Assembly (NCBI GenBank): GCA_029962745.1 | Contig: CM057153.1 | Location: 7,913,186-7,977,185, forward strand | Direction: 5' to 3' | Source: Echinometra lucunter | Taxonomy: Eukaryota; Echinodermata; Echinoidea; Camarodonta; Echinometridae | Length of the DNA: 64,000 bases | Part shown: in pieces, positions 36,407 to 49,024 of the stretch | How the letters are laid out: every line of letters starts with the position of its first letter | Numbering within the stretch: the first letter of the stretch is position 1 | The notes under the pieces: model-generated | Database searches by the model: none | The model's input: the letters and a program-made list of their open reading frames with translations, nothing else | What the model was told of the DNA's origin: nothing | Program-made: the position numbers and the translations under genes

Positions 36407-36969
36407 CAGAGGTGAACAGCCGGGCTCTCCAAACACACTCGGCCTCTCATCAGGATAGATGAGGGAGCATTAATATCGCACAACATGACACATTATTCCT
36501 GTGAGGATCAATGTAAACGAGCCCCAAGGGAAAGACTCAAACAAGATATATGAGATATACATGATGAATGATAGAATAGCTCAGGATGAAGGTTAACCCT
36601 TACAATGCCATGAGGGTACCCAGCTACTGTGTTAACATCGATGCAGGGAACATCTACATATCTAATGATATAGAACTTTATGTAAGATGACATTTTGTTC
36701 AAATACTTTTATTTCTCAAAAAGGGAACATTAAATGAATAATATAGGTGTGCTTGAAGCATTATCACTGACATTAGTTTTTACTGTTCAAGTTTCATTTT
36801 TTGAGTGCACAGTGCTGAATGGTTCTTGTTTGTACATGCACAGACAGATTGTTTCCTGACTGCTGTAGGTTGATCCACATATCATATAAATAGCACGAAG
36901 GTTACATTCCTGGAATTGATAACACATTGAGCACCTTGTTTGGTGGATACTTGGTTTATATAAATATCC

Positions 36970-37126
36970 AATATTACTATTATTACTATTATTATTATTA
37001 TCATTATCATCATCATTATCATTATCATCATTAGCATTAGCATTATCATTATTATCATTATCATCATCATTATCATTAGCATTATCATCATCATCATCAT
37101 CATCATTATTAATTATCATTATCATT

Positions 37127-37173
<47 letters not shown>

Positions 37174-37174
37174 T

Positions 37175-37230
<56 letters not shown>

Positions 37231-37237
37231 TATCATC

Positions 37238-37280
<43 letters not shown>
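36970..37280. repeat. (ATT/ATC)n trinucleotide array
   Basis: About 310 bases of ATT and ATC triplets. There is a long pure CAT/ATC core (roughly 37120-37230) bordered by interrupted ATT/ATC mixtures and ending in pure ATT. Open frames here give runs of Asp/Asn or Met/Ile and are artefacts. Confidence 0.97.
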
Positions 37281-37282
<2 letters not shown>

Positions 37283-37759
37283 CAGAGGAAGATGTGAAAC
37301 AACCACTGTAAGTGGAGGTGTGCCCTATGATAATTGTTGTAAGGTGGCACAATAAATTTGAACTTAAAAATGAGAGAACAGCATTCTCAAAGTTGTTTAC
37401 CTGTATCTCTCTCGAGCTGAGCTCACAGTTGCTTTTAAATACACCTTTCCTACTTCTCGTCATAGGGCTTCAGGGAAATCAACACGATGCAAGAGCTTAC
37501 TGTTTATAGAATTGTTTACCTAACTAAACAAGGTCTTCTTGGAAATCATGTATCAAATTTAGCAACCAATACAGAGTAACCACACATAGCTTGAGGGGAT
37601 ATCATTACTGCTGTAACAATATCAAACAAATCTTTACAAGAAGCAAGAATCAATCCAACGAACTACAACAAATAAAAAGCTCAATTGAACATTCCACGAG
37701 AAATTAAGACCTAATAATCAATAGTATGTGAAGGATATTATGCAGATGAATTCCAGGTT

Positions 37760-38130
37760 GATTATTGGGACCAGACAATTGCCGCGAGGGGGTTATACTA
37801 TTGCAATGATACCCAGGTTAATTCCATTTACATGCCAGGTAAGATATCGGGCATGAGGGGTATCTGCGGAAACCCGTATTTGTCCGAGACTCTTACCACG
37901 CTGGAGGCAAAGTATCACCATCATACTCCGAGGGCTGTGGCGTTCCGTGCATCGGGGCTTCCTTACCGCTTTGGTAAATAATCATGTCGCGCGAGGCTTC
38001 AAGATGTATCGTTTTCACCTCTCCAGCTCCGGCATGTGCAAACACGGGCAGGTGATTAAAGCGACGAGTCATCGGGGGTAAATACGGGGCTACTTTGGCT
38101 CATCAGGCCGAGGATACTTCAAACTATCTG
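37760..38130. promoter_or_regulatory. candidate cis-regulatory island (CpG-richer)
   Basis: The most GC- and CpG-rich non-repetitive block in the middle of the window, with CACCTG E-box (CAGGTGATTA near 38050), GATATC and GATTATT words. Neither strand offers a long frame. It could be an enhancer, an unrecognised promoter, or a decayed exon. Confidence 0.25.
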
Positions 38131-38139
38131 TCAAGTTTC

Positions 38140-40200
38140 CTTGAGCCTCACTGAAATGCTAATGTTGTACATACCAAGAAGAAAAGCAGCAATACCTCAA
38201 ATTCTCCGACCATTACCTATCCGTGATTTCTGCATTTTATTCAAAGTCAAAGCCCCTCATGTACATGTACAGGCACACACACGTTGTCATCTCATTTGCT
38301 CTCTACCAGGGATTGGAAATAATACATTTCTTACAATTATCCAAAAAGAAAGCACACGTGTAAGTTTTTATTTGAATATTGGATGAATCGAAAGAAAATG
38401 CGATTGATTTTCTTGTACAATGAAACTCTATAAGGTATCAATTTTCCTCTCTTTTTATAAATCTGTTGGGGTATCTTTGGGAATAAACAGTTCTTGGAAC
38501 ATTCCAATATGGGTTACTGCTGAATTTTCATTCTGGGCAGACAATTCTCTTTCTTTCTGATTCTCCTTCAGAGAACATGCCAAAGTCAAAATGCTGCCAG
38601 AATGGATTGTTCATACTGCATATACATGTATTCTTGGAAAAGGAGGTCATTTATTCTTGAGTTTGGCTGCAAGCAACTCTGCCACAATCGTCACAAAAAC
38701 CTCAGGGAAATTAGAAAATGTTCTATTTATTTGTCATCCTTTTAGCTCACTTTCCTTTCTCCTAACTACAATGTATAATATCAATTTTCCCTTACAAGTT
38801 ATTTTCAACTGCTGAAACCTATTTCTTTTTTACCAATTCAATTTCAATACCTCATCTTCATCTATATGTACACTGTAAATTCTCCATTTTTAGTACGACA
38901 CATTTTTTAATACAATGTATTTTCCAAACTCCATTTAAGTCTGTTTGGTTTCATCTCTACTTTTGCTAAGTTTCCCAGCATTCTCTTATTCCCTCTCCAG
39001 CAATCTTTTCCTCCCTTCCATAAAGACCTCATAACCTCCCCTCATGTCAATGCCGTCCACATACCTATTGTCTTTCCAGATCTATCCTGATGCCACAAAG
39101 CAGATGGGAGAGTGCCATCATCTCTATCAGCCTGCATATACCTTACACACTATCTCTTTCTCCCACATCCCCTCCCCATTCACATTATCTAACTTCATTG
39201 TATAATTGTACAGCTACATGATAAGTTATGAAATTTATCATATTCTGCCATAGTCTGAACACTGTAATACTAAACATAGGTCCTTACACTCACTTTTTCT
39301 GTTGGGGGTCCAGATTTACATCCTAGATTCTTCTTGCATTGAGCCCTATGAATAAATTTTTGGACTTTGGGTGCCCAAGTATCCCTGGAGCCTGCTAGTG
39401 TCGGACCTTGCTGAATGTCATATAAAGAAACATCTTACAGTGAAACACAAGTTTGAGCATCATTTCAAATGAAAACGCGGAAGAGAATCAGCATCCCTTT
39501 CAGGTCTGAACATCACGTCATACAAACATCGCAAAACTGGGCCAGAGTGTACAAAGTGATACGACCAATCATTCATTTGTATGCCCCAAAGCTTCTCTTG
39601 ACGTAACTTGATGAAACATACTGTGTTAGCTAAACTTTCCCCAAAACTTGTGAACATACATTGTATCTTTATACCATGTTTCTTTACACAATGAATTTTT
39701 ACAAGTTACACTTCTTCAGTAATATGACATTACTGTGTATAGGGTAAATTTCTATAGTCTGCACAGGCAATTAGTCTCTCCCTCACAACTTAATGGAGAT
39801 GAACTTGAGCAGAAGGCCACAAATGGGCTTATTGATTGATGAATGTCAACACACCCCTATAGTCTTTCTGTAATGATACCCCATAACAGATGGCCTAGTC
39901 ACCCTGAGTCTCGCGTTTTATGCATGCGCATCTCTCTCGATCTTTTCCTTCTAAGTTACATCACCTAGCTCGGTGACCAAGCCTCGTTAAATTGTCACTG
40001 GTTTTCCCTTGCAAAATATCTACTGCAGAAGATGAAGTTTGTCCCTTTTTTTACCATGTTGTTTGCTATTTCTTTTTACCACATGATCTTGTCAAAGAAT
40101 TGTCCCTTTTACGAATGATTGCTCACCATGCACCTTTCAACGTCCTTCCCTTGTCAATTTGTAGCATCTTATTTTTGCATTATTTTTGCATTCCTAATTT
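38140..40200. other. non-coding span
   Basis: No supported gene. Pyrimidine-rich stretches around 38940-39190. The last part (about 39900-40200) may be the upstream portion of the retroelement whose tail follows. Confidence 0.45.
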
Positions 40201-40205
40201 CTTAA

Positions 40206-40254
40206 AAAGCACCTTGAGCACTCTACAGAGAGGATCTGGCGCTATACAAGTCGC

Positions 40255-40285
<31 letters not shown>

Positions 40286-40300
40286 TATTATTATTATTAT
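40206..40300 (+). mobile_element. 3' tail of a non-LTR retroelement or SINE
   Basis: AAAGCACCTTGAGCACTCTA and GGCGCTATACAAGTCGCA followed by (ATT)n resemble the common 3' ends of non-LTR retroelements and SINEs in marine animals, where a GCGCTATA-type segment precedes a microsatellite tail. The 5' limit was not found; the copy is probably truncated. Family not assigned. Confidence 0.55.
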
Positions 40301-40309
40301 CTTATGAGT

Positions 40310-42550
40310 TATCATTTACTCTATCAGGCTCACTTTCCAAATATGCTCTGAGCCTGATTGGTTAAGAGTGACGCTTTTCCCCTTCAGTGACACTGATCAC
40401 TTTATGGGTTCTCGTTTAAGAAGACAACCACTGCAACCAAATTTCATTGACTCTCCATTCCTTCAATGATCCCCTTCACAATGAAACATAATATAGCTCA
40501 ACACATTTCATTTCTTATTTCCACAGGCCTTCAAACCTTTAAACTTATTATCAAACGCCCACCCGCGACAAACCATTCAGGCTCTATAATAACAATTTAG
40601 AAAACCCTCACTTCAGCATATCAGAGTAGTTGATACCAGCAAGCTGCGAGCTATCCCTAGAGTACGCACTGCATACAAGGCATCACCAAACTAAAGCAGC
40701 ATATTTCATGCCTTTCCGCAGAATGAAAATGAAATGCTTCATAATTGACAACTACCTCTCGTTTGCCCCGAGGCACCCCTCATTACGATGCATGTTACAC
40801 ACACCTGCCAATCAAGCTCTCTCTTATATTTTGCTTTGCATCACTAGTTTATGCCATGCAACTGGGAATGTATCAACAAATACATGTATTTTATCTTTTA
40901 TTTTTTTGTTGGATAAATACATGTAGCATTATCCAACTGGCAAGGGTATACTTGAATCAAAAGGATGTATTCCTCCATTTGTTGTTTTTGTGCAATTTCT
41001 TCATTTTCCCTACACATTAACCTTTCCTATAGAAGGTATATTACTTACTTGCAAGTATAGTTCAGAACAAAATTATTCATGCCCTTAACAAAATTTTGAA
41101 TTCTTTCAAATTTGTTTCCATGCAAAATTATATTATAATATATCCTGGTTTACGTTACCTGAGCATGCCACTGAACAATTTTAAGCATAATTACACAAGA
41201 CAATTTACAAACTTTGATGGCTCAGGGGAATTTTATTCATTATATTCCTTGGAAAAATTGCTTGTCCAGGACTATTCATACATGTCCATCACTGAATGCA
41301 GTGTAGCTGAAATTATGTACAGAATCTTAGGAATGTCTGAAACAAAAGCCTTTAAAAGGAAAGCCTCAGTGTCATGCCTAGGACCAGGACATGAATATTT
41401 CTAAAAATACCAGAAAAAATATGCATGTACATGTATCACGAGAATTTTCATTTGTGCAAAATGATGTGAAACCACAATCACTGTTCACCTACAGCTGATA
41501 AATAAAACTATGCAACCAATACCCAAATTCCACTAATCCACCTTCATTCTTAAGAAAAACATACAAATACTGAAAAAATCAAAAGGGTACATATACTGTT
41601 GGTAACCACGTATGTTTGTTTGTTCAAATATACAGTGTATATACAACGACATGTTTATTCTAAAGCTTGTCAAATGTCAACATGACATGATTTTATTCTT
41701 ATAAAATAGCTATCTATAAAATTGTATTAAATACACACCATATGCCTATACTGTATATGAATCAGGATACAAATAACACATAGTTACAGTATGCAATCTT
41801 ACTCTCCTATACACAACAATGTTCAATTGTTAGCATACATGAATTGAACATGCTGAACTATTGTACATCAGACTGAAACCACCACAATAAATTGAATTGA
41901 ACTGGTAGACACCTCCAACAATTGCATTAAGCAATTTGCCACATTCAAAAAAGGGCAATCCTTTCACGCTGTGTTTACCCTAAACAAACTTGACAAACAA
42001 GGGCTCTGATTCGATTGATATTTCTAAGTGGAACGACCTTGAGAGCTGTTAACCATGATTTTGCCGTTGACAAAAAGCCTTTTCAAGCCTTAACATCCGG
42101 GAATCTGCATCATAAAACATGGATCTGCACTAGTTTTTTTATTCAATTAAACATTCTGTTGAAAAAATCATGTACCAGGGAAAATGTTGATTAATTTGAA
42201 AAGAAAGTGGTTCTCATGCATTTCAAGAACAATCAAGAATACTGTAGTGTACTGACCCCCAATTCTCTTGAATAAAGTTTTCTGTATCACACAAAATTTA
42301 TTTTTCAAAGGGAATGTATTAATAATTGAAGAATGATTAAACTGGCTGAGGCTTATGCAGAACAAAACTATGCATGAGTTGGGTTCCATGCAAACATATT
42401 TACTATCCTTTAGTTTTTTTTTCATCCTCCTTAATAAACCAGTAAAAATGACAGATACATGTAAAGTTCTTTGCGATTGATTGTCTACACTCTAGCTGTA
42501 CACATTTTTTGAGAGGTTGCATTCGGTTTTGGTAAGCCCTCAAAAGCTCT
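40310..42550. other. non-coding span
   Basis: AT-rich unique sequence without supported exons or element boundaries. Confidence 0.5.
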
Positions 42551-42555
42551 CCATT

Positions 42556-42834
42556 AGATTTCTTTGCTTTAAAGATGGTAAATATCAAGTTACTAGCAAA
42601 ACTAAAATGCTATGAAGGTTTGCCTCCTTGAGCTGAATATCAAACAAATGAAAGACAAAAACTAGTTTAGAGTTTAGATTTAGATCCCTGGGCCAGATTT
42701 CTTTGCTTTAAAGATGGTAAATATCAAGTTACTAGCAAAACTAAAATGCTATGAAGGTTTTCCTCCTTGAGCTGAATATCAAACAAATGAAAGGCAAAAC
42801 TAGTCTAGAGTTTAGATTTAGATCCCTGGGCCAG
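42556..42834. repeat. recent 139-bp tandem duplication
   Basis: Two copies (42556-42694 and 42695-42834) differ at only a few bases. They share CTTTAAAGATGGTAAATATC, CTATGAAGGTTT and TAGATCCCTGGGCCAG. The duplication lies inside the region that matches 20.9-21.2 kb, where only one unit is present. Confidence 0.93.
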
Positions 42835-42943
42835 GGGCATAAACTTCAAACGTTAATATGTATCACACAGTACATAACGAAATGCATACATGTAGATCAT
42901 TGTGCGGGGAGTGGTCCGGGTGCATGGATCCTTCTGTAGGGTG

Positions 42944-43057
42944 CAGAGGCGCCGGAACGTTCTGATCAGACAAAGGATTGGAGGGGCAAGCCATTGTGTG
43001 TTAACAATGGCTTGCCCCTCCAATCTTTTGTCTGATCAGAACGTTCTGGCGCCACTG
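42944..43057. mobile_element. 114-bp palindromic hAT-type MITE
   Basis: The ends CAGAGGCGCCGGAACGTTC and, inversely, CAGTGGCGCCAGAACGTTC extend into nearly complete self-complementarity of about 50 bases per arm, with a loop near TGTGTTAA. An exact 8-bp direct duplication GTAGGGTG flanks it (42936-42943 and 43058-43065), matching hAT-type insertion and CAG termini. The near-identity of the arms suggests a recent arrival. Confidence 0.93.
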
Positions 43058-43757
43058 GTAGGGTGAGTGTAGCCTCTATTTTGAGTTCCTTTCAGACATT
43101 TACACTTAATTTCAACAGAAATCATGAATCAAATATCACATGATCTAAAACATGTATCTTTTGATACAAGGGGAACACTATGAGACCATATTTAACCCAT
43201 TTTAATGCCAATTTACTTTTTTGCAACCAAAACTGTACAAAAGATGATTGGTACATGTATGCTTTAAGTTCAGTGTTAACCTTCAACCCTTTAAAACAAT
43301 TGTAACTTTTCTTCATTAAGTTAATTTCCATGTCCAGAAGTTTCTCAAGTCAAGCTTTGTACAAGATCGGTAGATTCTATTTTCCTATTCATATCTCTCC
43401 CCACTCCCCTCTGTTGTTTTGCTAAGTGGCTTTTATCTCAAGTAGTCTCTTCTTGTAGAGGACTTCATGCAATTTCTTCAAATACCGGTAACATCAGCTC
43501 TCCATTTTCACTTTTCTCTCCTTTTAAAGTCCTTCCCTTTTACATGATCCCGATCTCAAAATGCCTCTTACTACATGAAAGTGGCCTCTGCAGACTTTCG
43601 AAAAAAACATTAACTTACTATATCTCTCATCCTCTCTGCCCCCTCGTCACTTGACTTCCATTTATTCTCTTTCACCCCATCCTTATCAAACACTATCCAA
43701 GTGCCGAGATTGATTTCTAAAAGGCAATTCATTTTCTCTTCTTTGAAACTGAATAGC

Positions 43758-43828
43758 GTCTGTTCGGAGCAAGAAGGGCTTTAGCTCATGCCATTTTATA
43801 CGGTCTTAATGCCCTTCTGACTCCAAAG
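43758..43828. repeat. 71-bp hairpin repeat, copy 1
   Basis: GTCTGTTCGGAGCAAGAAGG pairs imperfectly with ATGCCCTTCTGACTCCAAAG at the other end. A second, better-paired copy lies at 45217-45291. Confidence 0.7.
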
Positions 43829-43906
43829 AGATGATATCTTTCTTGCTTACCGGGTCCCTCTGTCCTTAGTTTTCCATGGCTACAGGTAAAAATAACTTTG
43901 ATTTAA

Positions 43907-44324
43907 TAACCATAGCAGTACAGTGTCTCCTCTTATTGGCACTTTTGTAGTATCTCTTAATCCAGAATGCTGGAATAACAAATTATGCACGAGCAGAAAG
44001 AGCTTAAATCACATAGAATTTTGCACCTATATTCAAAGCAGTATGTTGTACCATTTATGAAAAAGAGCAACTTGATTCTAATTAATCATTAGGCTCTCAA
44101 AATTGGCAATGCAGAGTGAACTGTATAAATCCTAATTCTCATGTGCAAATTGGCAATTTTCGGTTAAGTTTTGCAATTTTCTTCCAATTGGTTCATGTTT
44201 TACACATTTTCATTTTTTTTTAATGATGTAGGGGTGGAAAATTAGAGAAGTTGCCAATTTGAGGAGTAAAAGTTGATTAATTTATCCCTATGGATTAATA
44301 CAGAAAACTCTGTACTACTCTGGG
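43907..44324 (+). mobile_element. piggyBac-like MITE, family B copy
   Basis: About 418 bp between TTAA (43903-43906) and TTAA (44325-44328). The right end inversely is CCCAGAGTAGTACAGAG; the left end ACCATAGCAGTACAGTG has lost the CCC start. Internal landmarks (GAGCAGAAAGAGC near the left, GCAAATTGGCAA, TTGCCAATTTGAGGAGTAAA near the right) show kinship with family A. Confidence 0.8.
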
Positions 44325-44329
44325 TTAAT

Positions 44330-44700
44330 CTTTATCTTCTCCTTAAGCAACAGCCCTAATAAGATATGCTTCACCTAATTCTTCTTATCCTATCAATTTC
44401 CAGATTTTACCTATCCTATCACATTTATCCTCTCTTCTCCCTCATAACCCCCCCCCCTCCCCATCCCTCACACCTCTTCCTTCTATTTTCAAGAGCAGTC
44501 TTTTTCTGCCCTCAATCCATCTTCAATGATGTAAATGACCTTAATATGAACCAACCTTCTGCATGTAGGATAGAGCTGCCCGCAGGCTTGAATTCCCTCT
44601 CTCCCCAACAACAGCATGCCTGCCTTCCTCCTCATTCTCTTCCTTTATCTTTAACCTGCCCATCCTCCTCTTCCTCATTTCATCCAAATTTTATCTATGC
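44330..44700. other. polypyrimidine-rich non-coding span
   Basis: C/T-rich sequence with a C run near 44448-44456. An open frame across it reflects composition (Leu/Ser/Pro) and is not supported as a gene. Confidence 0.5.
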
Positions 44701-44712
44701 TGCTATCAACAT

Positions 44713-45155
44713 GGGCCGATATTCAATTCAATACTTGGATTAAGTAAAACTTTTACCAAGTATTTTACTTGGCTAAGAAATTAGCTCAAATCATATTCAA
44801 TTCAATACTTTGAATTTTACTTTAGTAAGCCAACTTTAAGCCAAAATCCATACTGATATGCATTGTGACGTCATATTTTCAATGCACAATTAACATGTCG
44901 CATCAAATACGCTCGAATACGCTATGATATAATTCCACGCAAGTGATGACTGCGTATAGAAACCTATGCCTGCCAGTCAAGCAGGCCTCCAAAATAAATG
45001 GCTTAAGTCTCCTAGGTAGGTGTCTTAGATTTAGAGTAAAATACTTAGCCAAAATACTGAATTGAATACCAAATTTTGCTAAGTATTTTATCTAAGTAAA
45101 AAACTAAGACAAATACTCATATTTCTGACTTAAGTATTGAATTGAATACCGGCCC
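44713..45155. mobile_element. 443-bp foldback with repeated TATTCAATTCAATACTT ends
   Basis: The left end is GGGCCGATATTCAATTCAAT and the right end inversely GGGCCGGTATTCAATTCAAT. An inner pair of TATTCAATTCAATACTTTG-type repeats lies near 44793 and, inverted, near 45050-45070, so the termini are doubled as in 2662-3923. The middle holds TGTGACGTCATA. No duplication identified. Confidence 0.85.
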
Positions 45156-45216
45156 TGCTCATCCTCTCCTTTTAATCCCAATTCATTTTTGCTGCTATCA
45201 TGCTATGGTACACATC

Positions 45217-45291
45217 GTCTGTTTGGAACCAGAAGGGCATAAAGTCTGTATAAAATGATATAAGTTAATGCCCTTCTGGCTCTGAACAAAC
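45217..45291. repeat. 75-bp hairpin repeat, copy 2
   Basis: GTCTGTTTGGAACCAGAAGG pairs with CCTTCTGGCTCTGAACAAAC across an AT-rich centre. It sits 1.46 kb from copy 1, with the 44713-45155 element between them. Confidence 0.8.
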
Positions 45292-45766
45292 AATATTATC
45301 ACTGTCTAGTCTCTACCCTGCTTTCAACATTTTAGTTAAAGTCTTCTTTTTTCCACATCCATGTACTTTCTTTATCGCTCCTTTACGTGTATAGATGTAG
45401 TAGGAATCTTCTTTTCAGTTGGGGGGGTAATAAGAATCAATTTATCTAGAGTGGAATCCATCATGCTAAACTACTTTGGAGGAGATTCCTGGTGGCTGGG
45501 GCAGATTCAACTCCAACTTATATGTGTTATATGACTGGAAAAACCAGCAGATTTTCACTTCTCTTCCTTCTCCCTCCTTTAAAAAAAACTTTTTCTTGTA
45601 TATTCACCCCCTAAACAAGTAAAAATAAAAGAAAATAATAATGATAAAACTATGGCCTAAACTCAACAATCATACCCTTTTTCCAGATTTTGGGCCAATT
45701 TGATACCTACATGTAGATGCTGCATGCATGTCAAGCACCTAACCAGCAAAAACTAGCCTTTAGACA

Positions 45767-45996
45767 ATTTTTTTTTCTTTTTCCTTTTTTTTCTTTTTGT
45801 TTCTTTCTTTTATTTTCTTTCTTTTTTTTTCTTTTTCATTTCTTTTTTTTTCCATTTCTTTATTTCTTTCTTTCTTTCTTTTTGTTTTGTTTGTTTGTTT
45901 GTTTGGTTTTTTTTTTTTTGGTTTTTTTTTTTTTTTTTTTTTTTGGGGGGGGGGGTGTCCTGTGTACAGCAGTATACTTGATCCCCCCCCCCCCCC
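45767..45996. repeat. poly-T tract ending in poly-G and poly-C
   Basis: T-rich with C interruptions from 45767 to 45944, then 11 Gs (45945-45955), then 14 Cs at 45983-45996. Phe/Leu-rich or Lys-rich frames here are artefacts. Confidence 0.95.
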
Positions 45997-46384
45997 GATG
46001 CTCCTATATCTCTAGCCCCTCTTTGTAAGGAGTTTATACAGCAATCCATGAAGAGTGCTTTGTGCACTTTCCTCTCTTCACCATCTTTCATCCCTCTCTC
46101 CTCCTCTGTCTTTTAGAGCAAGTGCTACTTAACACGCTGGCCTGCCCTGCCATGACCTGTTTACTGGCAAACTTTGAGCCAGCTTCCACCCACTAATGGG
46201 ATGACAAATGGGAAGCCTCCCACAAAATGTCACCCTACAATGCTGTGCATGAGACACCGGAGCTCTCATAAATCCCAGCTTTTCGTGCCATGCGATCCCC
46301 TGGCTAAAGCAGAGAGCTATGTTCCAGCCTCTTGAGACAACCCTTCCAACCTGAAGATCTCCCGATACACCTACATGTACATCA

Positions 46385-46531
46385 GGGCCCCGTTTCATAG
46401 CACTTGATATCAGTAACAACTGCAACATTTCTATGACAAATTCGCTCTCAACCAATCAGATGCAAGGATTTCAGTAGCTTATAACATTATTGCAACTTGT
46501 TAATGATAATAAGTTTTATGAAACAGGGCCC
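46385..46531 (+). mobile_element. 147-bp MITE (GGGCCCCGTTTCATA ends), copy 1
   Basis: The left end is GGGCCCCGTTTCATAGCAC and the right end inversely GGGCCCTGTTTCATAAAAC. The interior includes CCAATCAGATGCAAGGATTT, shared with copy 2 at 46852. Confidence 0.88.
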
Positions 46532-46851
46532 AGGTTTACACTCAGGATAAGGAAGAGCGTAAAGCAAAGGATAATTATCCCAGTCAAACTTCTACGTACC
46601 ACCTAGTGATCACATTGTACACCATAAGGCACTTGACATGATCACAGCTGTACCAAAATACAAGAAACCAAGGTGCAACTATTTCTGGTCCAAACCAACA
46701 AAAAAGGGGAAAAACAAAGGCTGATTAAGAGTACATATTGCATTGAAAAACCTACATGTACATGTACACAGAAATAGGATGTATCTGTAACTGTTTAGTT
46801 TCTGCAAGCAATTATAATGTACTCCATTACAGGACCACATTACTTTCCTCT

Positions 46852-46982
46852 GGGCCCCTTTTCATAAAACTTGTTATCAGTAACAAATGCCACATTCTAT
46901 GACAAATTTGCTCTCAGCCAATCAGATGCAAGGATTTCAGTAGCTCATAACAATTATTGCAACTTTATGAAATGGTCGACCC
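46852..46982 (+). mobile_element. 131-bp MITE, copy 2 (internal deletion)
   Basis: Same orientation as copy 1 and collinear with it (GGGCCCCTTTTCATAAAAC start; CCAATCAGATGCAAGGATTT core). The right portion is shortened and ends CTTTATGAAATGGTCGACCC. Two copies lie 320 bp apart. Confidence 0.85.
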
Positions 46983-47483
46983 AAAGTTATGTCTTATAGA
47001 TAAGTTTAATGAAAGTAGCGCTGCTTCAGTGCTGAACCAGCTGTGATGTGGGCTGATGAAAAAGCTAGCATTTGTAACTGGAAATGGGGCCTGTATCTCA
47101 TCACAATCATAAAAAACAAAAACTGACAGTCTCTGATCCTTACTCTAGGGAATGTCTGTTCAGGGATTATATGGTACAAGGCTTTCAGAACTTAATCCTT
47201 CCATATCTTTGGAAGATAACATGGTTCCAAATTCCCAAATAATGACTGACAGGTGATGTTCCCGTATCAGAATTAGCAGATGTCCGGGGATTAAAAAATG
47301 CAAGACTAAATAAATAAAGTATATCTCTTTGCTATTGCTATTAATCTCTAAAGACTCCACTAAAGATGTTTTCTGCTGAATGGTGATAATGAAATAGTAA
47401 TACAAATCCTAATGGATGAAAGTCTGCTTCTAGATGAGGCCGAAGAGGAGATAAAAGAAATTCCTCTCATAATCCTGCAGAAA

Positions 47484-47589
47484 GTTTGCAAACTTGCTCT
47501 TACCAGACATACATATAGTCTACATTGTATGTTTCAGTTTGCAAACTTGCTCTTACCAGACATACATACAGTCTACAATGTATGTTTCA
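47484..47589. repeat. 53-bp tandem duplication
   Basis: Units at 47484-47536 and 47537-47589 share TTTGCAAACTTGCTCTTACC and GACATACATA with only a few differences. It creates a frame repeat but has no gene support. Confidence 0.92.
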
Positions 47590-47599
47590 ACTGCAGAAG

Positions 47600-49020
47600 T
47601 TCTTACATGTATACCAAAGGTGTTTACGGTTGTAAGATTTCCTAATGTTTTTTTTTTTCCGTGAAGCATTCTGTAGGCCAAATGGAAGGGCATCACACAC
47701 CTAGCTACTTCGCATTTGAAAAATGTCAGTCAACAGTGCAAATGTGCAATCAATTCCAAACAATACACACTGACATATCTCCAATTTTGACACTTCAGTC
47801 ATTTCATACCTACAATATTATTTCCACTTCCATGTTGAGTAAAGTATTTTCAAATGTCAAATTTGAAGAGTAAATTCTTTAAATTCACACTAGTGTTCAT
47901 ATTTTTGTAAGTGATTACATGTACACAAACTTTTTTATGAATTCATAGTATGACAGTGGGACAGTGGATACTTGGGTTGATTGTAGAAATATACATTTGC
48001 CTTGTATCAAAATTCCTGCTCTCATTTTCTTTGCTATACCACACTAAAGAGCAGTTTTCAATCCTTGCCCAGATCCAAATGTAATGTACTCTATTGGTTG
48101 GGTACATGTACATGTACATGAAGCCTACATTGTTATCAAGTCGTAGGGTAAAAATCACGAGAGAACAGTCTGAAAGATGAAGACTACGCCAACAGCCCAA
48201 CACGTCATGAACCCTATTTACCTTGTATGGAAAAGCTAGGGTATTGCCATGGCAATTCTGAAAAATGCCTGAAATGGATCCTCAAAATTCCTGGGGCAGA
48301 ATAGCATAAATCTGGCAATATCTTATAATGGGTTTACAAAATCCTCGCTCTCCTTAGATGACATCTTGATTGCATGAATTCAATCTCGCCCGTCTTTGCC
48401 ATCATACATCGGTTTTATGTTGCTGATGACGATGATGAAAAAACAACACCACATTCTGCAACCATGAAAACCTACTGTGAATTATAGTTTTCACCAAACA
48501 ACCAAGCACAGCCTACAGGTGTACAGAAATACAAACCATGACAGAGGATACACACTGGAAGAACAGGTCATGATAAGAAACATGTTACACTCCATCAGAT
48601 AAAAGCATATGTACATGTATTTGCCTTTGGAGCCATGACTCTGGAGTATAAAGCTTGTATTCCAGGACATTTAAATTTGGGGAATTGAAAGGAAAAAACT
48701 AACAAAAAAGTAAGTATCCCTCTGCAAATTAAGAGTTTGCAAACAGTTGAGTTAATCTAAATTTCTGCAAAAAAATGATGTACATCTTACATAATCTAAA
48801 ACCCAGAGGAAATGTGTGTGTTTGTGCATGATACTTGCAGATGTATACTACACCTGATGGGGCATTTTCATTTTCCATCGTGTCAAAACAAGAACCTTCT
48901 GTGACAAACTTTTAAAAATGTATGTATTACATGTATTTTGTGTTGAGGTTACTTGGAATTCAATACTTTTGAAGGACATACATGTAGATCAGAGTATAAT
49001 AATGTCCAGGCTCTGCAATT
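47600..49020. other. non-coding span
   Basis: AT-rich, several (TGTACA)n words including one at 48102-48119. No supported exon. Confidence 0.5.
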
Positions 49021-49024
49021 ATAA

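Noticed and set aside
36787..37306. Frames rich in Asp/Asn or Met/Ile
   Set aside because: They are readings of the ATC/ATT microsatellite.
45717..46091. Phe-rich and Lys-rich frames
   Set aside because: Poly-T/poly-G tract readings.
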